Shown here: positions 23,861 through 34,696 of the stretch, in pieces
Numbering within the stretch: the first letter of the stretch is position 1
Layout: the number at the start of each line of letters is the position of its first letter
DNA from: Dactylorhiza incarnata
Taxonomy: Eukaryota > Streptophyta > Magnoliopsida > Asparagales > Orchidaceae
Length of the DNA stretch: 64,000 bases
Direction of reading: 5' to 3'
NCBI GenBank assembly: GCA_033032865.1
Contig: JAWHQI010000064.1
Location: forward strand, 2,356,001-2,420,000
Made by a program: the position numbers and the translations under genes
The notes under the pieces: generated by a model
Database searches by the model: none
Seen by the model: only the letters and a program-made list of their open reading frames with translations
What the model was told of the DNA's origin: nothing

Positions 23861-25000
23861 CACATTCCTCATTTCAAGAACTCAGGGCAGACGGAGGTCG
23901 TGTGCCCCTCTTCATCGTGGAGGTCACGGTTAGGTAACTCAAAACATATCCTTTTTTCTTCCTCTTCTTTCCGCTTTTCTGGCTCCTCTCCTTCTACCTC
24001 TGCCCATCGACATGGTTTGCTGAGGTGGTGGAGAGGGTGTGTTCGATCCCTGCCTCCACCTCGATCGGTTGGCTCTTTTCCTTGGAAGGCGCTTCCTTCC
24101 TTGCCCTCGCGGAGTCGACTTGCTGACCTCTGCGCTCGCCGAGCTATTGGATGGTCGCCACCCGGGGTGGTCTCGCCCACCAACATTCACTCGACTCCTT
24201 TTGGGGTGGGGCGAGTGGGGGCCGGATGCCTCCCCGCTCGCCCCCTTTTGGGACTGGGCTAGAAGGGCCGGGGCGAGCTGGGAGGACGAGGGCGCCTCCC
24301 TCCTGAGCTCGCCCCCTTGCAGGGGCGGGGCGAGCTGGGAGGGCGCCTCCCTCCTGAGCTCGCCCCCTTGACGGGGCGGGGCGAGCTGGGAGGGCGCCTC
24401 CCTCCTGAGCTCGCCCCCTTGCAGAGGCGGGGCGAGCTGGGAGGGCGCCTCCCTCCTGAACTCGCCCCCTTGATGGGGCGGGGCGAGCTGGGAGGGCGCC
24501 TCCCTCCTGAGCTCGCCCCCTTGACGGGGCGGGGCGAGCTGGGAGGGCGCCTCCCTCCTGAGCTCGCCCCCTTGCAGAGGCGGGGCGAGCTGGGAGGGCG
24601 CCTCCCTCCTGAGCTCGCCCCCTTGACGGGGCGGGGCGAGCTGGGAGGGCGCCTCCCTCCTGAGCTCTCCCCCTTGCAGGGGCGGGGCGAGCTGGGAGGG
24701 CGCCTCCCTCCTGAGCTCGCCCCCTTGGGGACGGGCGAGTGGGGGTATGGCAACTCCCCACCTTCCCCCCACTGGTACCTTTTTCCTGGACTGCGGGCCG
24801 AGAGTTCCTTCGTCCACCTGCTGGGGCAGGATCTCCGGACCATCCCCTCTTCTGCCTCCGACTATCATGGCGAAAGCAACCTGGAAGGTCTGTAAGACCT
24901 CTTGCTTGAAATCTTCGAACATCTCCAACGTCACCCCAGCCACCGGGGGCTGCGAATGACCTGGGTCGGATCTTCCTCCACCTCCATCCACGGAACTCAT
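23860..25000 (-). pseudogene. gag-related ORF whose core is replaced by 17-residue repeats
   Basis: The N-terminus (GHSQPPVAGVTLEMFEDFKQ) matches the Tat gag at 38635 (GHSQSPATGEWLEMFEKFKR). Instead of the gag core there are about nine repeats of GGELRREAPSQLAPP, each 17 codons (51 bp), at 24250-24730. A basic Ser/Arg-rich stretch and a decayed zinc knuckle (DLHDEEGHTTSVCPEF, first Cys lost) follow in a shifted frame. Reading frames other than this one across the array are artefacts of GC-rich repetition. Confidence 0.65.
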
Positions 25001-25033
25001 CTTGAGAGTTTCTTGAATCGGTCACACTCCACG

Positions 25034-25045
25034 CTCACCGCACCA
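25034..25045 (-). promoter_or_regulatory. Primer-binding site of the nested element
   Basis: TGGTGCGGTGAG on the minus strand, three bases from the LTR end, is identical to the site at 38581-38592 of the plus-strand Tat element. I do not assign the tRNA. Confidence 0.7.
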
Positions 25046-25048
25046 TAA

Positions 25049-26362
25049 TGTTGAAACCGATTTCTCGGCCTCTGTGGAGTTCGGGGCCCTCAGCAAGCTG
25101 AGGGGTGACCAACCTTTACTCCCCCAAGGGAGAGCTCTAGGTTGAAGGTTGAGGAACTATGGACTGGACCAAGGGCTTAGTGGGGAGGTCCCGCCACATA
25201 CCCGGTAGCCCCTTAGGAACTTCCCCTCCCAAGCCACTACTAAGCTTGGGCACCACTGGAGGCTCTCCTCACCCCCTAGAGAGACTTGGGGAGGGAGAGA
25301 GAGAGGGAGAGAGCTAGCCTAGAATGATCCTCTCCAAATGGTGCCCCTTGGTCCTATTTATACGATTTCTAAAGTTGGGATGCGAATAACCAACCTCTGG
25401 CCTGTAAGATTACCAAAATACCCTCGGATTTGGCTGCGGATAGCAAAATCCCGCTGCTCTGAGACGCTAAACGCAGACCGACCCCTCCCCCCGGAACTGG
25501 GAGAGAGGGGGTACCTCGCGGGGCTCGGCGAGCCCATTAACCGGGTGGGGCGAGACCCGGGGGTCGGACCCCTGCTGGTCTCGCCCCCCTGCTGGGGCGG
25601 GAGCGGGGGGGGGGGGGGGGGGGGGGGGGGGGGCGGAGGCCTCCTCCCCTCGCCCTCCTGCTGGGGCTGGGCGAGACCCAGCCAGGGTCGGCCCCCTGCT
25701 GGTCTCGCGCCTCTGCTGGGGCTGGGCGAGACCCAGCTAGGGGCGGCCCCCTGCTGGTCTCACCCCTCTAATGGGGCTGGGCGAGACCCAGCCAGGGTCG
25801 GCCCCCTGCTGGTCTCGCCCCTCTGCTAGGGCGGGGGCAAGGGGGGTCGGAGGCCTCCTCCCCTCGCCCCCTGCTGGGGCTGGGCGAGACCCAGCCAGGG
25901 TCGGCCCCCTGCTGGTCTCGCCCCTCTGCTGGGGCTGGGCGAGACCCAGCCAGGGTCGGCCCCCTGCTGGTCTCGCCCCTTTGCTGGGGCTGGGCGAGAC
26001 CCAGCCAGGGTCGGCCCCCTGCTGGTCTCGCCCCTCTGCTGGGGCTGGGCGAGACCCAGCCAGGGTCGCCCCCCTGCTAGTCTCGCCCCTCTGCTGGTGG
26101 GGGTGCGGGGGCGAGTGGAGCTCGCCCCCCCTGGCTGAGGGCGAGGGCGAGAGGAGCTCCCCCCCCCCCCCCCCCCCCCCCCCCCCTTACTGAGGGCGGG
26201 GGCGAGAGGAGCTCGCCCCCCCTTACATGGGGCGGGGGCGAGAGGAGCTCGCTCCCCTGCTGCTGGATCTCGCCCCCTCCTGCTGGGGGCGCGGGGGCGA
26301 GGGGAGCTCGCCCCCCCTGGCTAAGGGCGGGGGCGAGAGGAGCTCGCCCCCCCTACATGGGG

Positions 26363-26395
<33 letters not shown>

Positions 26396-26402
26396 CGAGA
26401 GG
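25049..26402 (-). repeat. 5' LTR of the nested element, truncated
   Basis: Collinear with 20301-21555 but ends at ...GAGAGGAGCT, followed by integrase sequence of the host element. Homopolymer G/C tracts of about 20-35 bases lie near 25607-25633, 26159-26186 and 26364-26396. Confidence 0.8.
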
Positions 26403-26640
26403 AGCTAACTTCTTTAGCATACTACTCGAAAGGGTCCAGTTCTACGGTCAGCTAACTTCTTTACAGTACCCGTAGATAACCGTTACGGATTTAGCCGTAC
26501 CATCAACAAGTCATCCACTTTGAAACTAGTAGGTCTCTTATGCTTGTTAGCTTGAGTTGCGTATAAATCATAAGTGTTATGCATTTTTCGCTCAATTTTC
26601 ATTCAAATCATGCAAATGCAAAGGATGAACTACTGACACG
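26403..26640 (-). pseudogene. Integrase fragment of the left internal region with a duplicated 13-mer at its break
   Basis: Matches 30780-30964. At the junction with the nested LTR, GCTAACTTCTTTA appears at 26405-26417 and again at 26452-26464, whereas the intact copy has it once. The extra copy looks like templated filler at a repaired break. Confidence 0.6.
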
Positions 26641-26663
26641 ACTAGCTCCACAAAACGGAGGTT

Positions 26664-28256
26664 TTAGATACTAAAAGCAACTCCTGAGATAGGTACGTGA
26701 TCAGGAGGCTCGGAAGGTGGCTCATAAAAGACTTCATCGCGCAGGCGATGAACATTCAAGTGAAAATCAGAGACGTCAGTGATAAGATATAAAACCAACG
26801 AATCATCGAGTGCACCCTCAAACTCGACTATGCAACTAAGGACAGATACATCCCAAATGTGTGGTGAACCCATATGTGATTCATCTGGGGGTTCACCGGG
26901 AGGGTTATAATAAAATTCGTCACAAATACGACGAGTACCGATATAGGCTCCAATAACATATGGAGTGCTCTCATATAAACAATAATGCACGTGAAGTGTG
27001 ACAATCGTAATAAACTTACTAAGGGAATGTGGGGGCATCAAGAGGCTCACCAGGTGGGCGTATGAAAACTCATCGTGAATGCGATGGTCCTCAAAGTGAT
27101 ATTCGTGCTCACTGAGAATATGACGCGACTCTTGAATGAGCTGAGTAGGAGGAATGTCATATAACTTATCTAGAGTGCGAGTGACCAGATGTCTACGATC
27201 CAGCCTCACCATATGAATGTCACACTCAAAACCATCTCTTTGGAGCACTAGTGACATCAAGGGCGACAATGGAGCAGGTATCCATGTCTTGGAATTCATA
27301 AGGGTATTACTCACAGGTATCTCAGCTATACATGGACGAGGTGGTTCATCTGGAGGCTCAATGAGAGGATCGTCAAAGAACCCATCAGTAGAGTGATGGT
27401 CCTCCAGAAGTAAACCATCAGAAGGGGTTGTGCTCCCGGAAAAGGGAGAGGTGACACCCTCACTACAAAGCTCTCGACTCTCAATCGTGATGTGACTCAG
27501 TGTGCTATCGGGTGAAGTGTGCGAAGATTCTTCACTCAATAGAGAATCTAGAATCTCGGGTGAAGGATGTGAAAAGTCTCCACTCAATGTAGATATGGTC
27601 TCTATGACGGTCTCACTAAGTGGGGCAGACTCTCGTGGGGGTTGACTCCACACATACTGTACTAGAATATCAGGCAGAGTGGGTGAAGTTTCCCTGCCTT
27701 GGGAAGAGGAGTGCTCTCGTCGACCCTTAATGGACACCACCATGTCCTTTTTCGGAACACTAGGAGGATCACAACGTGTAATGTAATCTTGACGAGGGTG
27801 ACCTCTACAAGATTCTTGAGGGTAATCGTGATGAGCGTCCATGACATGGTCATGTCGTGCTCGTGGTTGGACGTGAGCCCTACTAACGTGTGGGGGTGGT
27901 CGCGTATATAACGACTCAGTTTCCTCATATAAAGGTGGCGTGTAGTATCGGTAACTGGAGTGATACTGAACTCTACCCTCACAATATGGTGTCGATGGAT
28001 CAACAGGATCCACTCGAGTGTGGGCTCCATGGGGGTGGGTGTAAATGGACTCGTAATCCTCAAATAAAGGATTTCTCCAATGTGTAAACCCTTCTAGGTA
28101 GTGGTGTGGGGTTTCGTGATGGGGTCTAATGGAATGCCAATCTCGAATGGGAGGTGACATTGAACCTCGAGGGGGTACCTCTAGACTATTCATTCTACCA
28201 CTAAGGTTTTTAAATTTTTCTCGCACTTGATAGACACTCTCGGTTAACGTTTTCAT
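26664..28256 (-). CDS. 530-codon ORF in gag position, unrecognised protein (left copy)
   Basis: An uninterrupted frame just downstream of the PBS. The N-terminal part (LTESVYQVREKFKNLSGRM) may be helical. A His/Tyr/Pro-rich region follows, then a Ser/Thr/acidic region (SPEILDSLLSEESSHTSPD). The C-terminal half repeats a Pro-rich motif, PPDEPPRP, PPGEPPDES and PPSEPPDHV, each of the last two preceded by DEF or DEV plus Tyr. I see no CCHC zinc knuckle or standard gag core. The frame would extend 5' to an ATG at 28337-28339, but a TAA near 28309 interrupts it; the right copy reads through at that place. It could be an extremely diverged gag, or an extra ORF kept while pol was lost. Confidence 0.55.
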   Translation of the reverse strand: MKTLTESVYQVREKFKNLSGRMNSLEVPPRGSMSPPIRDWHSIRPHHETPHHYLEGFTHWRNPLFEDYESIYTHPHGAHTRVDPVDPSTPYCEGRVQYHSSYRYYTPPLYEETESLYTRPPPHVSRAHVQPRARHDHVMDAHHDYPQESCRGHPRQDYITRCDPPSVPKKDMVVSIKGRREHSSSQGRETSPTLPDILVQYVWSQPPRESAPLSETVIETISTLSGDFSHPSPEILDSLLSEESSHTSPDSTLSHITIESRELCSEGVTSPFSGSTTPSDGLLLEDHHSTDGFFDDPLIEPPDEPPRPCIAEIPVSNTLMNSKTWIPAPLSPLMSLVLQRDGFECDIHMVRLDRRHLVTRTLDKLYDIPPTQLIQESRHILSEHEYHFEDHRIHDEFSYAHLVSLLMPPHSLSKFITIVTLHVHYCLYESTPYVIGAYIGTRRICDEFYYNPPGEPPDESHMGSPHIWDVSVLSCIVEFEGALDDSLVLYLITDVSDFHLNVHRLRDEVFYEPPSEPPDHVPISGVAFSI

Positions 28257-28491
28257 TTGGTGGGCGAAGGGTAAAAACCACGGGGGTGGTTCATTACCTT
28301 CGTCTCCTTAACTCGGGTGACCACGTTCAATTTGACGCATCTCACTAACCTATCACTACACAGATGCATGCAAGACACACAAGTAAGATATATGATTAAA
28401 AAAATAAAATTTTTTTTTGAAAATTAAATGCTATGCGGGTTCCTATTCTACGCAGGGCGGATTTCGAAATTTAGAAAAATTTCGGAACCTA

Positions 28492-28503
28492 GCTCTGATA
28501 CCA
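28492..28503 (-). promoter_or_regulatory. Primer-binding site of the left internal region
   Basis: TGGTATCAGAGC on the minus strand, three bases from the LTR end, matches the usual initiator-methionine-tRNA primer site of plant LTR elements. Confidence 0.85.
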
Positions 28504-28506
28504 AAT

Positions 28507-30379
28507 TGATGCAGGACGGCACGTAGGGTTTGCGCGCCTGTCGGCTCTTTCTAGGAAAACCCTAAGTACATGCAATTTAAAAATTGAGATTTGAGCGGGC
28601 GTGCACGAACTTTAAGAAATTAAGCAACTAGATTTTTATAAGCACAAAATTACTATTTTGTTTTAAAATGAATTTTCTTAAAAGAAATGATTCGATTCTA
28701 AATCCGGGGAAGGAAGCTCGCAACTTTCGTCCCGTTCCTCTTGTTATAGCAAACAGAAATCGTGAACTCCAAATACGTTTCCGTTTGGAGTTTTCGACGT
28801 AGCGTTCGCTGACAAAACCCGGGCGAAAACCCAACAATGAGTCGAATAACCTAAAGAGAAAATTTAGACCCACGCAAAGGAAGAGAAAGAAACAAGTTAC
28901 CCACGGAAAGAGACGTCTTTCCGCAATCGAAGTCGACGACGATCTCGCGAGGAATTCCTCGTCACCTTCGATCTCCCGCTCCGAGGTCGGCCGCTATCGC
29001 ACAAGGGCACCACGGAATAAATTTGCTCACTCTCACACTAAGTGGTTCCACGGAATCTCAAACACTCACTAGTGTAAGGAGGCCACAAACTAAACAACCT
29101 AATTTCTCACTCGCTCTCACACCCAAGGTGGATCCACGAAATCTCGATCACACAAAATGGTTCCTCGAAATCTCTAGTCGAGTGAAATGGAAGGTAGGAT
29201 TTCCCTTCCTAGATTCACACCACAAATTCAACTTACAAAAAATATAAATAAGCAAGATGAAGATCAAACTGTAGATCTCGCTGTTCTCCTAAGAATCAAA
29301 CAGTAACATTAAAGCTATTGTTGCTGTACATCATGTTCTCTATGATTCAACAAATGGGATTGAACGGAAGGCAGCAGCAAAAAACTAGAACTCCCACGGA
29401 AATAGGTTACAACAACAAGACAACAAACATACTTCTTTCACCAACTAGAATTACCACATCGATCAGTAACTCAAACGAAAAATGAAATAGCACTCCAAAG
29501 TTCAATCCCAAAACTTCCAATCCAAACCTCCTAAACTCCTACAGCAACATTACACTTCACTATTCATTATCTCTTTCGACGGGATTCACAAAAACAACCA
29601 ACTTCAATCATCCAACATACACCCATACAGAGACATCAACTAAGACCTACAACTGCGAATCACTATTCATCATCCCTGTCACCGGAGGGGAAATACACAG
29701 CAAAATCGATTCAAAATCTCATACTTCACCGTCCCATTAACCTCCAACAAATCCCTATTTATAGGGTTTCAAACAAAATATAAATAAATAAGCAGTTAAC
29801 CTCCATGAATCAGAAAACTGGCGGAAGCTTGGAGGTGCGGCAATGGCAGATCTTGGACATGGGTTGAAACCGCCGGAGTGGAGAACGTGGCAGCGGGAGG
29901 TGCAGGGCGGAAGCTTGGATACATACGGATGGATCTTCGCTTGCGGGCGGTTGCGGCGGCGGCGTGGGTGGTTGACGCGCGGGAGCTCCCTTCAGGTGCA
30001 GCGCCAAAGTCGGGCGTTGTGCGCGGGCAGAGCCTAGCCTTATTCTTGCGGAAAGATGAACAGTGTCCCAGATTGCTTGGAGCTGTGCGGCTTCAATAAA
30101 ACAAATGGACATATATAACAATATATATAGATATTTATATAGGTGTATATATATAGTTATATGTGTGTGTGTATATATATATTTATATAAGTGTGTATAT
30201 ATATAGACACGCTACACACGCATGCTTCAACAAAATAAAATAGTTCAACACATAAATTGCAAATAAAATAAAATGCAATAAAATAAAATGCAAAAGTGCG
30301 ACATCCAGTGCCGGTAGAGATCCAGGCGGGTGCGGCGTCGGGTACTTTTGCGTCGACCGGACCTGGCTGGTCTCCACCA
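28507..30379 (-). repeat. Chromovirus LTR copy 2 (shared middle LTR, 1873 bp)
   Basis: The minus-strand LTR runs from TGGTGGAGACC to CTGCATCA (TG...CA). A TATA box, CTATAAATAG on the minus strand, lies near 29755-29765. A TATATA microsatellite lies at 30110-30210. It serves as 3' LTR for the internal region on its right and as 5' LTR for the one on its left. Confidence 0.88.
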
Positions 30380-30380
30380 A

Positions 30381-30394
30381 CTCTCCCTCTCTCG
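30381..30394 (-). promoter_or_regulatory. Polypurine tract
   Basis: CGAGAGAGGGAGAG on the minus strand, two bases before the 3' LTR start TGGTGGAGACC. Confidence 0.7.
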
Positions 30395-30560
30395 AAATCA
30401 CTCATCTCTGGTGAGTGCTCCGAGTGGTAGTGATGTAGAAGATCAACATCCATATGATGTAACTCCTCGGCCAAAGCCCAGCTTGTCTCGATCTCTGGTC
30501 TGCCATGCGAACGAACCAAATATCTCTGAAAACTATCAACGGAAAACGGTAGAGCTGCTG
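30383..30560 (-). pseudogene. Chromodomain-like integrase tail
   Basis: In the next frame, RYLVRSHGRPEIETSWALAE followed by DVDLLHHYHSEHSPEMSDF has the layout of the chromodomain-like tail of plant chromoviruses. A shift relative to the integrase frame lies near 30565-30600. Confidence 0.6.
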
Positions 30561-30568
30561 GTGGTGTG

Positions 30569-30964
30569 TCAGTAAACTGAATGAGAATCATTGTGTCCTG
30601 ATTGTGGCTCCTCACTAGCACTCTCCAACCCAGAAGAAACAAATGGAGGAGAAGGCAATGAAAAATCTAAAGACTCATGCAGGCAATCGTGGAATAAAGT
30701 CAGATAGGCTACGTTAAAAAACAGATTTGCTTCACAAACGAAAGGCATCTCAAGTTCATACGCATTTTGCCCAATCCGCTTTACTACTCGAAAGGGTCCA
30801 GTTCTACGGTCAGCTAACTTCTTTACGGTACCCGTAGATAACCGTTTCAGATTTAGCCAAACCATCAACAAGTCATCCACTTTGAAACTAGTAGCTCTCT
30901 TATGCTTGTTAGCTTGAGTTGCGTATAAATCATAAGTGTTATGCATTTTTCGCTCAATTTTCAT
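30569..30964 (-). pseudogene. Integrase C-terminal domain remnant of the chromovirus
   Basis: Contains TSFKVDDLLMVWL, then the GPY/F-type module RRTGPFRVVKRIGQNAYELE and FNVAYLTLFHD, as in chromovirus integrase C-termini. It begins only ~60 bp after the end of the gag-position ORF, so protease through integrase core is deleted. The corresponding piece in the left internal region survives only at 26403-26640. Confidence 0.8.
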
Positions 30965-31025
30965 TCAAATCATGCAAATGCAAAGGATGAACTACTGACA
31001 CGACTAGCTCCACAAACCGGAGGTT

Positions 31026-32701
31026 TTAGATACTAAAAGCAACTCCTGAGATAGGTACGTGATCAGGAGGCTCGGAAGGTGGCTCATAAAAGACTTCATC
31101 GCGCAGGCGATGAACATTCAAGTGAAAATCAGAGACATCAGTGATAAGATATAAAACCAACGAATCATCGAGTGCACCCTCAAACTCGACTATGCAACTA
31201 AGGACAGATACATCCCAAATGTGTGGTGAACCCATATGTGATTCATCTGGGGGTTCACCGGGAGGGTTATAATAAAATTCGTCACAAATACGACGAGTAC
31301 CGATATAGGCTCCAATAACATATGGAGTGCTCTCATATAAACAATAATGCACGTGAAGTGTGACAATCGTAATAAACTTACTAAGGGAATGTGGGGCATC
31401 ATGAGGCTCACCAGGTGGGACGTATGAAAACTCATCGCGAATACGATGGTCCTCAAAGTGATATTCGTGCTCACTGAGAATATGACGCGACTCTTGAATG
31501 AGCTGAGTAGGCGGAATGTCATATAACTTATCTAGAGTGCGAGTGACCAGATGTCTACGATCCAGCCTCACCATATGAATGTCACACTCAAAACCATCTC
31601 CTTGGAGCACTAGTGACATCAAGGGCGACAATGGAGCAGGTATCCATGTCTTGGAATTCATAAGGGTATTACTCACAGGTATCTCAGCTATACATGGACG
31701 AGGTGGTTCATCTGGAGGCTCAATGGGAGGATCGTCAAAGAACCCATCAGTAGAGTGATGGTCCTCCAGAAGTAAACCACCAGGAGGGGTTGTGCTCCCG
31801 GAAAAGGGAGAGGTGACACCCTCACTACAAAGCTCTCGACTCTCAATCGTGATGTGACTCGGTGTGCTATCGGGTGAAGTGTGCGAAGATTCTTCACTCA
31901 ATAGAGAATCTAGAATCTCGGGTGAAGGATGTGAAAAGTCTCCACTCAATGTAGATATGGTCTCTATGGTGGTCTCACTAAGTGGGGCAGACTCTCGTGG
32001 GGGTTAACTCCACACATCCTGTACTAGAATATCAGGCAGAGTGGGTGAAGTTTCCCTGCCTTGGGAAGAGGAGTGCTCTCGTCGACCCTTAATGGACACC
32101 AACATGTCCTTTTTCGGAACACTAGGAGGATCACAACGTGTAATGTAATCTTGACGAGGGTGACCTCTACAAGATTCTTGAGGGTAATCGTGATGAGCAT
32201 CCATGACATGATCATGTCGTGCTCGTGGTTGGACGTGGCCCTACTAGTGTGTGGGGGTGGTCGCGCATATAACGACTCAGTTTCCTCATATAAAGGTGTC
32301 GTGTAGTATCGGTAACTGGAGTGATACTGAACTCTACCCTCACAATATGATGTCGATTGATCAACAGGATCCACTCGAGTGCGGGCTCCATGGGGGTGGG
32401 TGTAAATGGACTCGTAATCCTCAAATAAAGGATTTCTCCAATGTGTAGACCCTTCTAGGTAGTGGTGTGGGGTTTCGTGATGAGGTCTAATGGAATGTCA
32501 ATCTCGAATGGGAGGTGGAATTGAACCTCGAGGGGGTACCTCTAGACTATTCATCCTACCACTAAGGTTTTTAAATCTTTCTCGCACTTGATAGACACTC
32601 TCGGTTAACATTGTCATTTGGTGGGCGAAGGGTAGAAACCACGGGGGTGTTTCATTACCTTCGTCTCCGTAACTCGGGTGACCACGTTCAATTTGACGCA
32701 T
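31026..32701 (-). pseudogene. Right copy of the gag-position ORF, broken
   Basis: Homologous to the 530-codon ORF and including its 5' extension from MRQIERGHPSYGDEGNE at 32701. It is split into segments 32701-32498, 32204-32004 and 31949-31026. One break is a CAA-to-TAA change near 32004 and another a small deletion near 32235. The C-terminal half with the PPGEPPDES and PPSEPPDHV motifs is preserved. Confidence 0.65.
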
Positions 32702-32848
32702 CTCACTAACCTAACACTACACGGATGCATGCAAGACACACAAGTAAGATGGATGATTAAAAAAATAATTTTTTTTTAAATTAAATGCTATGCGGTTTCC
32801 TATTCTACGCAGGGCGGATTTCGAAATTTAGAAAAATTTCAGAACCTA

Positions 32849-32860
32849 GCTCTGATACCA
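32849..32860 (-). promoter_or_regulatory. Primer-binding site of the right internal region
   Basis: The same TGGTATCAGAGC on the minus strand, with the same three-base spacer AAT (plus strand) before the LTR. This fixes the LTR boundary independently. Confidence 0.85.
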
Positions 32861-32863
32861 AAT

Positions 32864-34696
32864 TGATGCAGGACGGCACGTAGAGTTTGCGCGCCTATCG
32901 GCTCTTTCTAGGAAAACCCTAAGTACATGCAATTTAAAAATTGAGATTTGAGCGGGCGTGCACGAACTTTAAGAAATTAAACAACTAGATTTTTATAAGC
33001 ACAAAATTACTATTTTGTTTTAAAATGAATTTTCTTAAAAGAAATGATTCGATTCTAAATCCGGGGAAGGAAGCTCGCAACTTTCGTTCCGTTCCTCTTG
33101 TTATAGCAAACAGAAATCGTGAACTCCAAATACGTTTCCGTTTGGAGTTTTCGACGTAGCGTTCGCTGACAAAACCCGGGCGAAAACCCAACAATGAGTC
33201 GAATAACCTAAAGAGAAAATTTAGACCCACGCAAAGGAAGAGAAAGAAACAAGTTACCCACGGAAAGATGCGTCTTTCCGCAATCGAAGTCGACGGCGAT
33301 CCTGCGAGGAATTCCTCGTCACCTTCGATCTCCCGCTCCGAGGTCGGCCGCTATCGCACAAGGGCACCACGGAATAAATTTGCTCACTCTCACACTAAGT
33401 GGTTCCACGGAATCTCAAACATTCACTAGTGTAAGGAGGCCACAAACTAAACAACCTAATTTCTCACTCGCTCTCACACCCAAGGTGGATCCACGAAATC
33501 TCGATCACACAAAGTGGTTCCTCGAAAGCTCTAGTCGAGTGAAATGGGTTTCCCTTCCTAGATTCACACCACAAATTCAACTTACAAAAAATATAAATAA
33601 GCAAGATGAAGATCAAACAGTAGATCTCGTTGTTCTCCTAAGAATCAAACAGTAACATTAAAGCTACTGTTACTGTACATCATGTTCTCTATGATTCAAC
33701 AAATGGGATTGAACGGAAGGCAGCAGCAAAAAACTAGAACTCCCACGGAAATAGGTTACAACAACAGGACAACAAACATACTTCTTTCACCAACTAGAAT
33801 TACCACATCGATCAGTAACTCAAACGAAAAATGAAATAGCACTCCAAAGTTCAATCCCAAAACTTCCAATCCAAACCTCCTAAACTCCTACAGCAACATA
33901 ACAGTTCACTATTCATTATCTCTTTCGACGGGATTCACAAAAACAACCAACTTCAATCATCCAACATACACTCATACAGAGACATCAACTAAGACCTACA
34001 ACTGCGAATCACTATTCATCATCCCTGTCACCGGAGGGGAAATACACAGCAAAATCGATTCAAAATCTCATACTTCACCGTCCCATTAACCTCCAACAAA
34101 TCCCTATTTATAGGGTTTCAAACAAAATATAAATAAATAAGCGGTTAACCTCCATGAATCAGAAAACTGGCGGAAGCTTGGAGGTGCGGCAATGGCAGAT
34201 CTTGGACATGGGCTGAAACCGTCGGAGTGGAGAACGTGGCAGCAGGACGTGCAGGGCGGAAGCTTGGATACATACGAATGGATCTTCGCCTGCGGGCGGT
34301 TGCGGCGGCGGCGTGGGTGGTTGACGCATGGGAGCTCCCTTCTGGTGCAGCGCCAAAGTCGGGCGTTTTGCGCGGGCGGAGCCTAGCCCTATTCTTGCGG
34401 AAAGATGAACATTGTCCCGGATTTCTTGGAGTTGTGCGGCTTCGATAAAACAAATGGACATATATAACTATATATATAGATATTTATATAGGTGTATATA
34501 TAAATAGTTATATATGTGTGTGTGTGTGTATATATAGACACGCTACACACGCAGGCATCAACAAAATAAAATAGTTCAACACAGAAATTGCAAATAAAAT
34601 AAAATGCAAAAGTGCGACAGCCTGTGCCGGTAGAGATCCAGGCGGGTGCGGCGTCGGGTACTTTTGCGTCGACCGGACCTGGGCTGGTCTCCACCA
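32864..34696 (-). repeat. Chromovirus LTR copy 3 (outer 5' LTR, 1833 bp)
   Basis: Collinear with copy 2 with small indels, and bounded on the right by TSD TATCT. With minus-strand transcription this is the 5' LTR. Confidence 0.88.

Larger units (their letters stand above)
20301..26402 (-). mobile_element. Non-autonomous Tat-like LTR element nested in the chromovirus array
   Basis: Minus-strand order: 5' LTR 26402-25049 (its outer ~190 bp missing), PBS 25045-25034, gag-related ORF 25000-23870, 3' tandem-repeat region 23640-21790, 3' LTR 21749-20301. No protease, RT, RNase H or integrase is present. LTR termini are TGTAAGG...TTTCAACA on the minus strand. The left end is inserted cleanly in the chromovirus LTR after AATTGCAAAT; the right TSD is lost with the LTR end. 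LTR, PBS, gag start and 3' repeats all resemble the plus-strand Tat element at 37880-44794, its likely kind of helper. Confidence 0.8.
18546..34696 (-). mobile_element. Chromovirus-type LTR retroelement as LTR-int-LTR-int-LTR, with a nested insertion
   Basis: Three LTRs (18546-20300 truncated, 28507-30379, 32864-34696) separate two internal regions. The 5-bp sequence TATCT lies directly outside both extremes, at 18541-18545 and 34697-34701, so the whole block descends from one insertion into the 45-bp minisatellite. On the minus strand each internal region runs PBS, a gag-position ORF, then only the integrase C-terminus; the complete internal copy also has a chromodomain-like tail and polypurine tract. 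Protease, reverse transcriptase, RNase H and the integrase core are absent from both, so the deletion predates the multiplication of LTRs. A second element is nested at 20301-26402 and has removed the junction between the first internal region and its LTR. Confidence 0.85.
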
